A stretch of DNA of 64,000 bases. Source: JBBQLG01 sp964251665. Lineage in GTDB: Bacteria; Bacteroidota; Bacteroidia; Cytophagales; Spirosomataceae. Below the pieces are notes generated by a model, which saw nothing but the letters and a program-made list of their open reading frames with translations, had not been told where the DNA came from and searched no databases. Below are positions 8,159 through 15,832 of this stretch, piece after piece (position 1 is the first letter of the stretch; every line of letters begins with the position of its first letter). The stretch covers positions 1 through 64,000 of the forward strand of contig CAXUKO010000026.1 in NCBI GenBank assembly GCA_964251665.1, read 5' to 3'. A program made the translations under genes and the position numbers.

Positions 8159-8303
8159 AAACTACTGCCCATAAGGGCAAATGCATTAATCCTGACCAGC
8201 TTCTCTCAATAGCCTGAACGTCGAGTACATGCCCAGAGACTTTTGATGAGAATCAATACAAATCCGGCCGCCCTGATGCTCCGTCGTGACAAAAAATTAC
8301 CTA

Positions 8304-8337
8304 AAGTTGTATATACAACTTGTGCTGAGTAGGTTTG
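8304..8337 (+). promoter_or_regulatory. Promoter with MarR-type operator
   Basis: A perfect 18-bp palindrome, AAGTTGTATATACAACTT (8304-8321), covers the -33 TTG (8307-8309). Exactly 20 bp later is TAGGTTTG (8330-8337), a perfect -7 box. The marR start codon at 8342 begins only 4 nt after the -7 box, so the transcript should be leaderless or nearly so. Binding of the regulator to the palindrome would block the -33 element and give autorepression. Confidence 0.75.
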
Positions 8338-8341
8338 CTGT

Positions 8342-8749
8342 ATGAGTGAACAAACCTACTGCATTGCGGGCCGACTCAGGATGTTATCGCGGGTGGTAAC
8401 GGGGCTTTACAACGATGCCTTTGCCCAGGCTGGGGTGACCTTTGCGCAGGGCGGGTTACTGATGCACATCTTCGCCCGGCCGGGCATCCGGCAGGTTACT
8501 CTTTCCAGAGAACTACAGATCGAGAAGTCGGCCCTGAGCCGGGATATTCAGCTCCTGCAACGCAACGGCTGGCTGACCGACAACATTCGCAATGGCCTGT
8601 TTCTGACCGAACAGGGGACACAAACGGCTAAACAATGCCATAAAGTCTGGAAAGTACTCAATCAGCGGGTGCGCGACCAGCTCGGCCCGGACGCGGTCGA
8701 TGAACTGTCCAATTTCTCCGAAAAACTCCTTAACTCCTTAACTCACTAA
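8342..8749 (+). CDS. MarR-family transcriptional regulator
   Basis: A 135-residue winged-helix protein. The helix-turn-helix region is QVTLSRELQIEKSALSRDIQ (residues about 57-76), followed by the wing NGWLTDNIRNGLFLTEQG and C-terminal dimerisation helices. MarR proteins usually repress their own operon and respond to small phenolic or oxidative ligands. A perfect palindrome on its own -33 element supports autoregulation. The gene leads a same-strand unit with DinB-like, DUF4442 and alpha/beta-hydrolase genes (6, 27 and 3 bp gaps). The inducer cannot be told from sequence. Confidence 0.82.
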   Translation: MSEQTYCIAGRLRMLSRVVTGLYNDAFAQAGVTFAQGGLLMHIFARPGIRQVTLSRELQIEKSALSRDIQLLQRNGWLTDNIRNGLFLTEQGTQTAKQCHKVWKVLNQRVRDQLGPDAVDELSNFSEKLLNSLTH

Positions 8750-8755
8750 CTGCCT

Positions 8756-9223
8756 ATGACCACTGAACTTTTGGCCAATCTCTGGCGTATCAACCAACTT
8801 TCGGCCGCAGGACCAATTCGCAAACTGACGCCTGATACTTACGGTAACCGGCTGACGCCTGACACTGGTTCGGCGGGGTTCATTGCCTTGCATACAGCGG
8901 AAGCCATGCACCGGTTTGCGTACATTATTTTTGGGCGCGAGGTTACAATCCCCATACAGGCAACCGGGGGCGTTTCAGACGATGGCCGTGAGCTTGACCT
9001 GGTTTCGGTGCAACAGACTGTCGAGGATGCGTATGCAATGATAGTCGAACACATTGGACAGACCAGCGATGAGCAATGGGCCGAAGTAATTTCGACGCCC
9101 TTCGGTGAGGTAGCGCGGATGGGTGCTCTGGCTTTTCTGATGCATCACAACTCCTACCATGCCGGACAGATTACGCAGGCGGTCAAGAAGGGGCAGCCGT
9201 TTTCGCTTACCAATGAACACTGA
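8756..9223 (+). CDS. DinB-superfamily protein
   Basis: A 155-residue four-helix-bundle protein of the DinB/YfiT type. The metal-ligand pattern is visible as a His in FIALHTAEAMHRF near residue 45 and the late LMHHNSYHAGQITQ motif near 131-144. Some family members are thiol S-transferases using bacillithiol or related cofactors; many have no assigned reaction. It is 6 bp downstream of the marR gene, so it is very likely co-transcribed and may act in the stress response that the regulator senses. No signal peptide. Confidence 0.75.
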   Translation: MTTELLANLWRINQLSAAGPIRKLTPDTYGNRLTPDTGSAGFIALHTAEAMHRFAYIIFGREVTIPIQATGGVSDDGRELDLVSVQQTVEDAYAMIVEHIGQTSDEQWAEVISTPFGEVARMGALAFLMHHNSYHAGQITQAVKKGQPFSLTNEH

Positions 9224-9250
9224 CCCACACATTCTGTATTCAGCGTAACC

Positions 9251-9781
9251 ATGAAGCCTTCATTCCTGCACACCGACCGTACAGAATCGTTCAAAACGTG
9301 GCGATTCAGGACTTTAATGAATTGGTACCCCATGTTTTTTGGAACGGGCGGCAAAATCCTTTTCTGGTCGGGCGATTCGCGCGAAGTACAGCTGAGGTTA
9401 CGTCGTAACATCTGGACGTATAACTACGTCGGTACCATCTTTGGGGGCAGTATGTTCTCGGCGGCTGACCCGTTTTATATGCTGATGCTGTTGCAGATTT
9501 TCGGCAAAGCGTATGTCATCTGGGACAAAGCGGGTAGCATTCGTTTCCGCAAACCGGCCCGCACAACACTCTACACTCGTTATTTGCTGACGGACGAGGA
9601 CATTAATGGTATTCGGCAGGAGGTACTGGACAACGGGCAAACCGAACGGACGTTTCATCTGCAATGGGTGGATGCCAACGGGGTTGTTCACGCCGACATG
9701 GAGCGACTCTGCTACATTGCTGATAAGATCCACTACGAACAGCGTAAGAACGAAAGGCAGTCGTCGCGCTTTGACCGATAA
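9251..9781 (+). CDS. DUF4442 / hotdog-fold thioesterase-like protein
   Basis: A 176-residue protein with the DUF4442 pattern: FRTLMNWYPMFFGTGGKI near the N-terminus, NIWTYNYVGTIFGGSMFSAA (the hotdog central helix region, residues about 55-74), MLMLLQIFGKAYVIWDKAG and a later basic IRFRKPARTTLY strand. Hotdog proteins of this kind are predicted acyl-CoA thioesterases, but the substrate is unknown. It is third in the marR-dinB unit, with a 27-bp gap before it and 3 bp after. Confidence 0.78.
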   Translation: MKPSFLHTDRTESFKTWRFRTLMNWYPMFFGTGGKILFWSGDSREVQLRLRRNIWTYNYVGTIFGGSMFSAADPFYMLMLLQIFGKAYVIWDKAGSIRFRKPARTTLYTRYLLTDEDINGIRQEVLDNGQTERTFHLQWVDANGVVHADMERLCYIADKIHYEQRKNERQSSRFDR

Positions 9782-9784
9782 TAT

Positions 9785-10447
9785 ATGGCTACTGAACACC
9801 ACATCGCCGTTACACGAACAGCCCGGTATTACACGCTGGGCGAACTGACCGATCAGACCACGCACATCTGGTTCTGTCTGCACGGATTTGGGCAGTTGGC
9901 GGAATTTTTCAGCAAGAAATTTAACATTTTAGCCAATCCGAATACCCTGATTGTGGTGCCCGAGGGGCTGTCGCGCCTGTACCTGAACGGAAAGTACGAC
10001 CGCGTTGGTGCATCGTGGATGACGCGGGAGGATAAGCAGAACGAGATCAATGACTTCATTGGTTACCTCAATACGCTGTATGATACCGTGCTGGCGGGGC
10101 GTAATCCGGCGTCGCTGCACATTACGGTGCTGGGCTTTTCGCAGGGGGGGGCTACGGCCTGCCGCTGGCTCAATGCCGGTCATATCCGGGTAGACCGGTT
10201 GATACTCTGGGCGGGGTTTTTTACCCGTGGTATTGCCGATGTAATTAATCCGGCCCGACTGGCAGCGGTCGAGACGCATTATGTATACGGCACGCAGGAC
10301 GAATACTTCACGCTCATCGGCGATGCGGCTGCCTACACTGCCGGGCTCCTGGCTGAGGTGCCGGGTTTGAAAATCACCGTTTTCGCTGGGCCACACCGGG
10401 TCGAACCGGCGGTGCTGGCGAATCTGGTCGGGGCTGAAATTCCTTGA
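9785..10447 (+). CDS. Alpha/beta hydrolase (phospholipase/carboxylesterase-like)
   Basis: A 220-residue serine hydrolase. The nucleophile elbow is GFSQGG (near residue 118), with an oxyanion segment HGFG near 37. The probable acid and His are in YGTQDEYF near 173 and FAGPHRV near 204. The family cleaves carboxylic esters, often of lysophospholipids. It lacks a signal peptide and is the last gene of the MarR-controlled unit, followed by a family-B palindrome. Together with the DUF4442 thioesterase this hints at a small acyl/ester detoxification set (inference). Confidence 0.8.
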   Translation: MATEHHIAVTRTARYYTLGELTDQTTHIWFCLHGFGQLAEFFSKKFNILANPNTLIVVPEGLSRLYLNGKYDRVGASWMTREDKQNEINDFIGYLNTLYDTVLAGRNPASLHITVLGFSQGGATACRWLNAGHIRVDRLILWAGFFTRGIADVINPARLAAVETHYVYGTQDEYFTLIGDAAAYTAGLLAEVPGLKITVFAGPHRVEPAVLANLVGAEIP

Positions 10448-10450
10448 CAT

Positions 10451-10526
10451 GTATCCCGGACGCCTACGTCCGGTAGTGACCCGTATCTTGGCTACTTCTT
10501 AACACCGGGCGTGGGCGTCGGAATGC
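10451..10526. repeat. Palindrome family B, copy 1 (degenerate)
   Basis: The left unit starts gtatcccggacgcctacgtc (10451-10474) and the right unit is a degenerate inverted copy near 10503-10526 (cgggcgtgggcgtcgg). It belongs with the copies at 12670 and 36664. Each unit is itself partly self-complementary. Confidence 0.65.
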
Positions 10527-10572
10527 CTCTGTGGCCCGGCCGCACCACCGGAATACAACTTTCCCACCAATC

Positions 10573-11508
10573 TCAGTCGATAGCAGGTGTTTGTCGGCGG
10601 TATTGGGCGGGCGGCATCCCTATCTGACGCCGAAACAGGGTGGTGAAGTAGCTCAAACTATTAAAGCCGCATTCCAGGCAAATGTCCGTTACGCCCCGGT
10701 TGGTTGTGCGGAGCAGGGTGCCAGCCAGCGCAAGACGCTGCTGATTCATGTACTCGACCGGTGTCAGGCCGAACGTCTGGCGGAAGGTGCGGTAAAAATT
10801 CGGCTCACTCATACAGGCCTGATCCGCCAGCTCGCGGACGCTCAGGCTACGGCGCAGGTGTTTGTTGATGTACTGGGCCACATGCGCCAGGCGATTCGTG
10901 GTGGCACTCATTGAATTACGGGTCAGCAACAGACTGCGGGCCTGCGTCTGCATCAGCCGGACAACCAGTTCCTGAAGCACGAAATTGGCAAATACCTCTT
11001 TGGCTTTATTGTCTTCCGTGAAAATGTACACCAGCCGGTCGAGTAGCTGATGGATGGGGCCGTCGTTGGTCAGGAAAAAGTTGTGATGGCCAAATTGCCA
11101 GCCCTGTGGTGAGTCGATCAGCGGAGCACGGTCGTTCAGCAGGTTGGTCACCTGCTGAATCTTATCGGGGGCAATAGCCAGCGCAAGGCATTGGGTGGGA
11201 TTCGTCAGATTAGCCTCCGGGAAGTCAATACGCATCAACTCATCACTGGAGACAATGACCGACTGACCCGGTAAAAAATCAAAAGAAGGCGTGTTGGGCA
11301 GATGCATTACTTTTTTACCCCGAATCATACTGGCCAGTACGGGCGTATGAAACGTCAACTCAACGAGTTCGGCATGATGCTGCGTTTCGTAGATGTTCAA
11401 CTCCGCTGTATCAATCGTGTAGGCAGTCCTGTTTTCTACTTCCAGCTCCAGCCGCCGGGTACGCAGATGGCGGTCAATGTCAAACAAGGGTTTCTGAACA
11501 GATTTCAT
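10573..11508 (-). CDS. AraC-family transcriptional regulator
   Basis: A 311-residue regulator. The N-terminal part (about residues 50-150) matches the AraC_N type ligand/dimerisation domain: TFHTPVLASMIRGKKVMHL and FLPGQSVIVSSDELMRIDFP. The C-terminal 100 residues have two HTH motifs: SVRELADQACMSEPNFYRTF and VTDICLECGFNSLSYFTTLF, then a PAQYRRQ end. It is monocistronic and flanked by a palindrome on its 3' side. The target genes are not evident; neighbours on both sides are on separate units. Confidence 0.88.
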   Translation of the reverse strand: MKSVQKPLFDIDRHLRTRRLELEVENRTAYTIDTAELNIYETQHHAELVELTFHTPVLASMIRGKKVMHLPNTPSFDFLPGQSVIVSSDELMRIDFPEANLTNPTQCLALAIAPDKIQQVTNLLNDRAPLIDSPQGWQFGHHNFFLTNDGPIHQLLDRLVYIFTEDNKAKEVFANFVLQELVVRLMQTQARSLLLTRNSMSATTNRLAHVAQYINKHLRRSLSVRELADQACMSEPNFYRTFRQTFGLTPVEYMNQQRLALAGTLLRTTNRGVTDICLECGFNSLSYFTTLFRRQIGMPPAQYRRQTPAID

Positions 11509-11739
11509 GAATGGGTGACAGTTAAAAGCACTAGTCAGTAACGCCGTTTCCGCTCAGAAAGATATCCATTTATCAGCTAATAAAAATAAACTACATCCTG
11601 TTTAATCTCAGTAAAGTTAAAAATTGCCTTTGTTTTACTACTAAAGCTCATAGCTTGTTTCCGGCAACTATTCAGGTTGACGAAAAGCTGTCTAAACCGG
11701 GGAGGTGGTTGGTAACAGGTTCACTGTCAATGAGAGTGA

Positions 11740-12660
11740 CTAAAACCCGTAAGGGGTGAAATTCAACCGGGTACTGCCCGCGCCTACCACCAGTTCGGCC
11801 GGGTGACCGATGGGCATGGCCAGATTGCGGTCGGTATGACCTACCGGAAAATCGAAGCAGACGGGAAACGCCAAACCCTCCAGGTGTGTGCTAATCACAG
11901 CCTCAATGGGTTGCTCATAAGGCAATGACATGTTTTCGCGCAGGTCGCTGAACTGACCAACTATCAGACCCGCGAGATGCTCCAGACGTCCCGCCCGGCG
12001 GAGTTGCGTCATCATCCGGTCGATGGAGAAAAACGTCTCGTCGATGTCCTCAATAAACAGGATTTTACCCCGCCAGTCGGGTTCGGTGGGTGTGCCCAGC
12101 GTGTGAAGCAACATCGTCAGGTTACCGCCGATAAGCGTTCCCGACGCCCGGCCCTGCCGATTCAGCGCGTGGGCGGGTGCTGAATAGTGAGTGAAGCCTT
12201 CACCGAACAGCCACCGCCGGAGCGACTCAACGGATTCGGCGGCTTCGGGCTTTCCAAACTGACGCGGCATCACGGCATGTAAACTCTGTACGCCCGTTTT
12301 TTCCAGCTGACAGTGCAGCATGGTAATGTCGCTGAAGCCCGCGAACCACTTCGGTGCCTGTTTAAACCGGGTAAAATCGAGGTGATCAACGAGCTGATAA
12401 CTGCCGTAACCACCCCGGGCCGCAAAAATGGCCCGAACGGTAGAGTCGTCCAGCATCGTTTGCAGATCGTGCAGCCGCAGTTCCACCGAACCGGCAAACG
12501 GGCCGGAGCGGGCCGTCAGGCTGGCACCTTCTACCACATTCAGTTGCCAGATGTCACGCATAACAGCCAGACCCGGCAACAGGTCATCATACACAAAACG
12601 GCTCGCGGGAGCCACCACCCCAACGGTATCGCCGGGTTTCAGAAAAGGAGGTTGACGCAT
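11740..12660 (-). CDS. LD-carboxypeptidase (peptidase S66)
   Basis: A 306-residue cytoplasmic serine peptidase that removes the terminal D-Ala from the L,D-bond of murein tetrapeptides during recycling. Features: KPGDTVGVVAPAS at the N-terminus, ARGGYGSYQLVDHLD near 82, the nucleophile Ser in GFSDITMLH near 108, the probable Glu in LFIEDIDETFF near 206 and His in PVGHTDRN near 275. Length is usual for the family. MccF-type self-immunity proteins share this fold, but nothing nearby suggests microcin resistance. A family-B palindrome lies just upstream. Confidence 0.88.
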   Translation of the reverse strand: MRQPPFLKPGDTVGVVAPASRFVYDDLLPGLAVMRDIWQLNVVEGASLTARSGPFAGSVELRLHDLQTMLDDSTVRAIFAARGGYGSYQLVDHLDFTRFKQAPKWFAGFSDITMLHCQLEKTGVQSLHAVMPRQFGKPEAAESVESLRRWLFGEGFTHYSAPAHALNRQGRASGTLIGGNLTMLLHTLGTPTEPDWRGKILFIEDIDETFFSIDRMMTQLRRAGRLEHLAGLIVGQFSDLRENMSLPYEQPIEAVISTHLEGLAFPVCFDFPVGHTDRNLAMPIGHPAELVVGAGSTRLNFTPYGF

Positions 12661-12669
12661 TAACGTGAC

Positions 12670-12731
12670 GTATCCCGGACGCCCACGTCCGGTTTGTTGC
12701 CGAAATTACCAGACGTGGGCGTCTGGGATAC
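12670..12731. repeat. Palindrome family B, copy 2
   Basis: 24-nt arms 12670-12693 and 12708-12731 are complementary with two mismatches around a 14-nt spacer. The outer end is gtatcccggacgcccacgtc. It lies between the LD-carboxypeptidase start and the K+ channel stop, and touches the channel 3' end (12733). Confidence 0.85.
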
Positions 12732-12732
12732 A

Positions 12733-13755
12733 TTAGTTCAACGGCGCTTCGACGGTATCGTCCAGTTTATTAAGGTCAAGCGTAACCAGTTCGTGATCGT
12801 TCTCATCGAACATCGGCTTGAATTTCTGGCCCCACAGCAGTTCGTCGTACCGGTAGGAATAACGCGTGTGTACCGTCTGCGAAAACGTATCATCAATCGC
12901 CCGCAGTAAAATTAAAAATTCCGCTTCGGATTCGGTAAGGTCTTCAGGCGTGCAATTATACAGCGGGCTATCATCGGTGATGGCGTGCACGATCGTCCAG
13001 TTCATGGGAAAAAAGCTGACCTTGCTGCGTTCGAGCTTCAGGCTGTAATATTTTCGGAACAGCGACCCGTCGTCTTTCTTCTCCATCTTGGAGAGCGAGA
13101 CGTTCACATCCAGGTCGATCAGTTGGTTATAGCGCTGATTCACAATGCGGAACATCCAGCCGTTAATATCCAGATAAGGCGCTAAAACGGCTTTTCTGGA
13201 GAAACGTATGTGCGCCACCGGTCGTGAAAAACGTCCGTAAAGTAAACCGGTAGCCAGGGCAAAAGCCAGCACACCCATCAGCGATTCGATAGCGGCCAGG
13301 GTGTTGGCAAACATACCCGTGGGTGCAATCCGGCCGTAGCCCACGGTTGTTAGTGTCTGGGCACTGAAAAAATATGCTTCCCAGAATCCGCCCATCGCCG
13401 TTGTGTCGGTCACGCCCGTCAGGTGTTCAACACCAGCGAGCACGTACAGACCCGCAAAAATGGCGTTGGTGATCAGGTAAAACGCCAGCACCAGCCCCAG
13501 AAAAGGACGCCAGCGCATGGTAATCAGCCGGTGATACAGATTAACACGGTTCCAGAATGACTCATTCGACCGTCTCAGGTTGAAGCTGCCGTCTTTATTA
13601 ATGAGCCGTGAATAGCCATCGTTGATCTTGGTGCCAAAACCCAAGTCCTGCCGTTTCTCTTCCTGTTCTACCAACTGACTATTACCGGCATGGCGGTCGG
13701 CCAGTTTAGGACTGTTCTGTTTGGCGAAAGGCGGGGTCGATTTATTGTTGAGCAT
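12733..13755 (-). CDS. Inward-rectifier potassium channel (KirBac type)
   Basis: A 340-residue channel subunit. After a polar N-terminus of about 80 residues come TM1 (RPFLGLVLAFYLITNAIFAG), a pore helix and the K+ filter TTVGYG (near residue 138), then TM2 (SLMGVLAFALATGLLYGRF). The C-terminal half is the Kir cytoplasmic immunoglobulin-like domain (RFSRKAVLAPYLDINGWMFR). Such tetramers conduct K+ and are gated by lipids or pH in characterised KirBac proteins. It is monocistronic, with no regulatory partner nearby. Confidence 0.9.
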   Translation of the reverse strand: MLNNKSTPPFAKQNSPKLADRHAGNSQLVEQEEKRQDLGFGTKINDGYSRLINKDGSFNLRRSNESFWNRVNLYHRLITMRWRPFLGLVLAFYLITNAIFAGLYVLAGVEHLTGVTDTTAMGGFWEAYFFSAQTLTTVGYGRIAPTGMFANTLAAIESLMGVLAFALATGLLYGRFSRPVAHIRFSRKAVLAPYLDINGWMFRIVNQRYNQLIDLDVNVSLSKMEKKDDGSLFRKYYSLKLERSKVSFFPMNWTIVHAITDDSPLYNCTPEDLTESEAEFLILLRAIDDTFSQTVHTRYSYRYDELLWGQKFKPMFDENDHELVTLDLNKLDDTVEAPLN

Positions 13756-14014
13756 AGCGCGTGTAAACGTCTGTCAAAAGGCGGATTATTAGTCAATTAC
13801 GCAGAAAAATACCGGTCGCCACGCATCAATTACCCATGCGCATGCTGGTAAAAGCCGGTTGTGGGTAGTACAATTTTAAGTCGGGTTTAATTCGATAGTT
13901 CTTGATAGTTGAGTAGATACCCTTAATTTTATGGAGAAATTCTTTTCTCTACTCAGAAAGTAGGTTACTCAACTTGCCGTACTAACTGTTGACTTTATCT
14001 GTACCAATCTCTTC

Positions 14015-15016
14015 ATGGATCAGCGCATCACCGGTTTGATTAGTATTGTCGTTCCGGCCTTCAACGAAGAAGAAAACCTTCCTGTTCTGGTGCAGCGGCT
14101 GATGGCCGTTATGCAACCGTACGCTTCTTATGAAATTCTGATTGTAGACGACGGCTCTACCGACCAGACGCGTCATGTACTGCGGCAGCTCAGTCGGGCT
14201 TACTCCGTTGTCCGCTATCTGTCATTTTCGCGTAATTTCGGGCATCAGACGGCGCTCCGGGCCGGGTATGACCATGCCCGTGGCGAAGCCGTCATCAGCC
14301 TCGATGCCGACCTGCAGCATCCGCCCGAACTGATTCCGGCGCTGCTGACCAAGTGGCAGGAAGGTTATGATGTGGTGTACACCGTTCGCAAACCCGACCC
14401 TAAATTATCTTGGTTCAAACGGACTACGTCGAAAAACTTTTACCAGATGCTCCGGGCGGCCTCCGAACTGGAACTCGAAGATGGCGCGGCCGATTTCCGG
14501 TTGCTCGACCGCAAGGTGGTCAACGCCCTGAAGCAATTTAAAGAAAACGATCTCTTTCTGCGGGGCGTAATCTCCTGGGTTGGTTTCCGGCAGTGCCGGG
14601 TGCTCTACCAGCCAGCCGCCCGGTACGCTGGCCGGACCAAATATTCGCTCAAGAAGATGATGAAACTGGCCGCGATGGGCATTACGTCCTTCTCGACCAA
14701 GCCGCTGTATCTGTCCGTAGCCCTGGGCTTCGCCATGTCGGCCTTCGCGCTGCTGTTCGGTGCTGAAGTGCTGTACGAAAAACTGTTCACCGACGCTACC
14801 GTATCGGGCTGGACATCCATTATTCTGCTGATGGTACTCATCGGCGGTATGCAGTTTATCGTAATCGGCATCATTGGCGTTTATCTGGGTAAAACCTTCG
14901 TCGAAGTTAAACAGCGCCCGCCTTACCTGATTGGCGATACCAGTGAAATTGATGAAACCGTAACGACTGCATGGGACTCCGTACCGACCGAAGCTTATTA
15001 TTCACCGTTGATGTAG
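14015..15016 (+). CDS. Polyprenyl-phosphate glycosyltransferase (GT2, GtrB/DPM1-like)
   Basis: A 333-residue membrane-anchored GT2 enzyme. The N-terminal GT-A domain has SIVVPAFNEEENL, LIVDDGSTDQT, SFSRNFGHQTALRAGYDHA and the metal-binding DADLQHPPE (residues about 94-102). It is followed by two C-terminal TM helices (about 240-260 and 270-295). This arrangement moves a sugar from a nucleotide donor to undecaprenyl or dolichyl phosphate. It overlaps the next gene (a deacetylase) by 46 bp, and a GT87-like gene follows, so the three likely build or modify a lipid-linked or surface glycan. Confidence 0.85.
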   Translation: MDQRITGLISIVVPAFNEEENLPVLVQRLMAVMQPYASYEILIVDDGSTDQTRHVLRQLSRAYSVVRYLSFSRNFGHQTALRAGYDHARGEAVISLDADLQHPPELIPALLTKWQEGYDVVYTVRKPDPKLSWFKRTTSKNFYQMLRAASELELEDGAADFRLLDRKVVNALKQFKENDLFLRGVISWVGFRQCRVLYQPAARYAGRTKYSLKKMMKLAAMGITSFSTKPLYLSVALGFAMSAFALLFGAEVLYEKLFTDATVSGWTSIILLMVLIGGMQFIVIGIIGVYLGKTFVEVKQRPPYLIGDTSEIDETVTTAWDSVPTEAYYSPLM

Positions 15017-15771
15017 AGGAGTTCGATACGGCGCTCGAATACGGTCATACCTTGTCGCTGGCTGAGCAGATTGCGGTATCGACGCGGGGGCTTCGTTTGC
15101 TGAGTGATCGGTTTGTCGCTACAAACGCCCGGGTTACGCTGTTCACAACGGCCAATTATGCCATTCATGAGCCGGAGTTGATTAAGACCTTAGCCCGTAC
15201 GCACGAGATTGCGTCACACGGGTACTTCCATACCACGTTTGAACCTGCTGACCTCGCTACGTCTAAAACGGCGCTGGAAAACCTGCTGGGTAAACCGGTT
15301 GTTGGGTTCCGTCGGGCGCGGATGGGCTTTGTTGATCCGAACGATGTAGCGGCTGCGGGGTACGAATACAACTCATCCCTGCATCCAACCTTTATTCCCG
15401 GCCGGTACAATCACTGGGGTGAACCCCGGCATCCGTTCCGGGAAATGGGAGTCTGGCAAATTCCGGCATCGGTTACGCCCCGCCTGCGGCTGCCGCTGTT
15501 CTGGCTCAGCCTGAAAAACTTTCCGTTTGCGTTTTACAAGCAGCTTTGTCTGCAAACCCTCCGGGCCGATGGGTTTCTGAACCTCTATGTTCATCCATGG
15601 GAGTTCACGGATCTGGCCGAATACGAACAGATCCCGGCGTATGTACGTCGACACTCGCGGGATGAGCTGCTCGACCGGGTTGAGGCCCTGCTGCGGTTTT
15701 TGCAACCCCATGCCGAGTATCGAACTATGCAGGAATTTGCGGAAAGTTTACCGCAAAGGCGCAAAGACTAA
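14971..15771 (+). CDS. Polysaccharide deacetylase family protein
   Basis: A 266-residue NodB-homology (CE4) protein. Visible motifs are LLFTVDVEEFDT (metal Asp, near residue 9), FTTANYAIHEPELI, the His pair in EIASHGYFHT (near 80-89) and GFRRARMGFVD (the Arg motif). It removes acetyl groups from a glycan or sugar-lipid. The start ATG at 14971 lies 46 bp inside the preceding GT2 gene, which indicates tight coupling. Its last residues PQRRKD and the stop codon are encoded by the left arm of a palindromic repeat (15750-15766), so the original C-terminus may have been replaced. Confidence 0.82.
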   Translation: MGLRTDRSLLFTVDVEEFDTALEYGHTLSLAEQIAVSTRGLRLLSDRFVATNARVTLFTTANYAIHEPELIKTLARTHEIASHGYFHTTFEPADLATSKTALENLLGKPVVGFRRARMGFVDPNDVAAAGYEYNSSLHPTFIPGRYNHWGEPRHPFREMGVWQIPASVTPRLRLPLFWLSLKNFPFAFYKQLCLQTLRADGFLNLYVHPWEFTDLAEYEQIPAYVRRHSRDELLDRVEALLRFLQPHAEYRTMQEFAESLPQRRKD

Positions 15772-15832
15772 ACGCAAAGGCCGCTGATGGTTTTCATTGC
15801 GTTCCCTGCGCTTTCCTTTGCGCCTTTGCGGT
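15750..15832. repeat. Palindrome family I touching two genes
   Basis: 17-nt arms accgcaaaggcgcaaag (15750-15766) and its perfect complement (15816-15832), with further imperfect pairing inside. The left arm encodes the last residues and stop of the deacetylase, and the right arm lies in the first codons of the next open frame. Confidence 0.85.
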
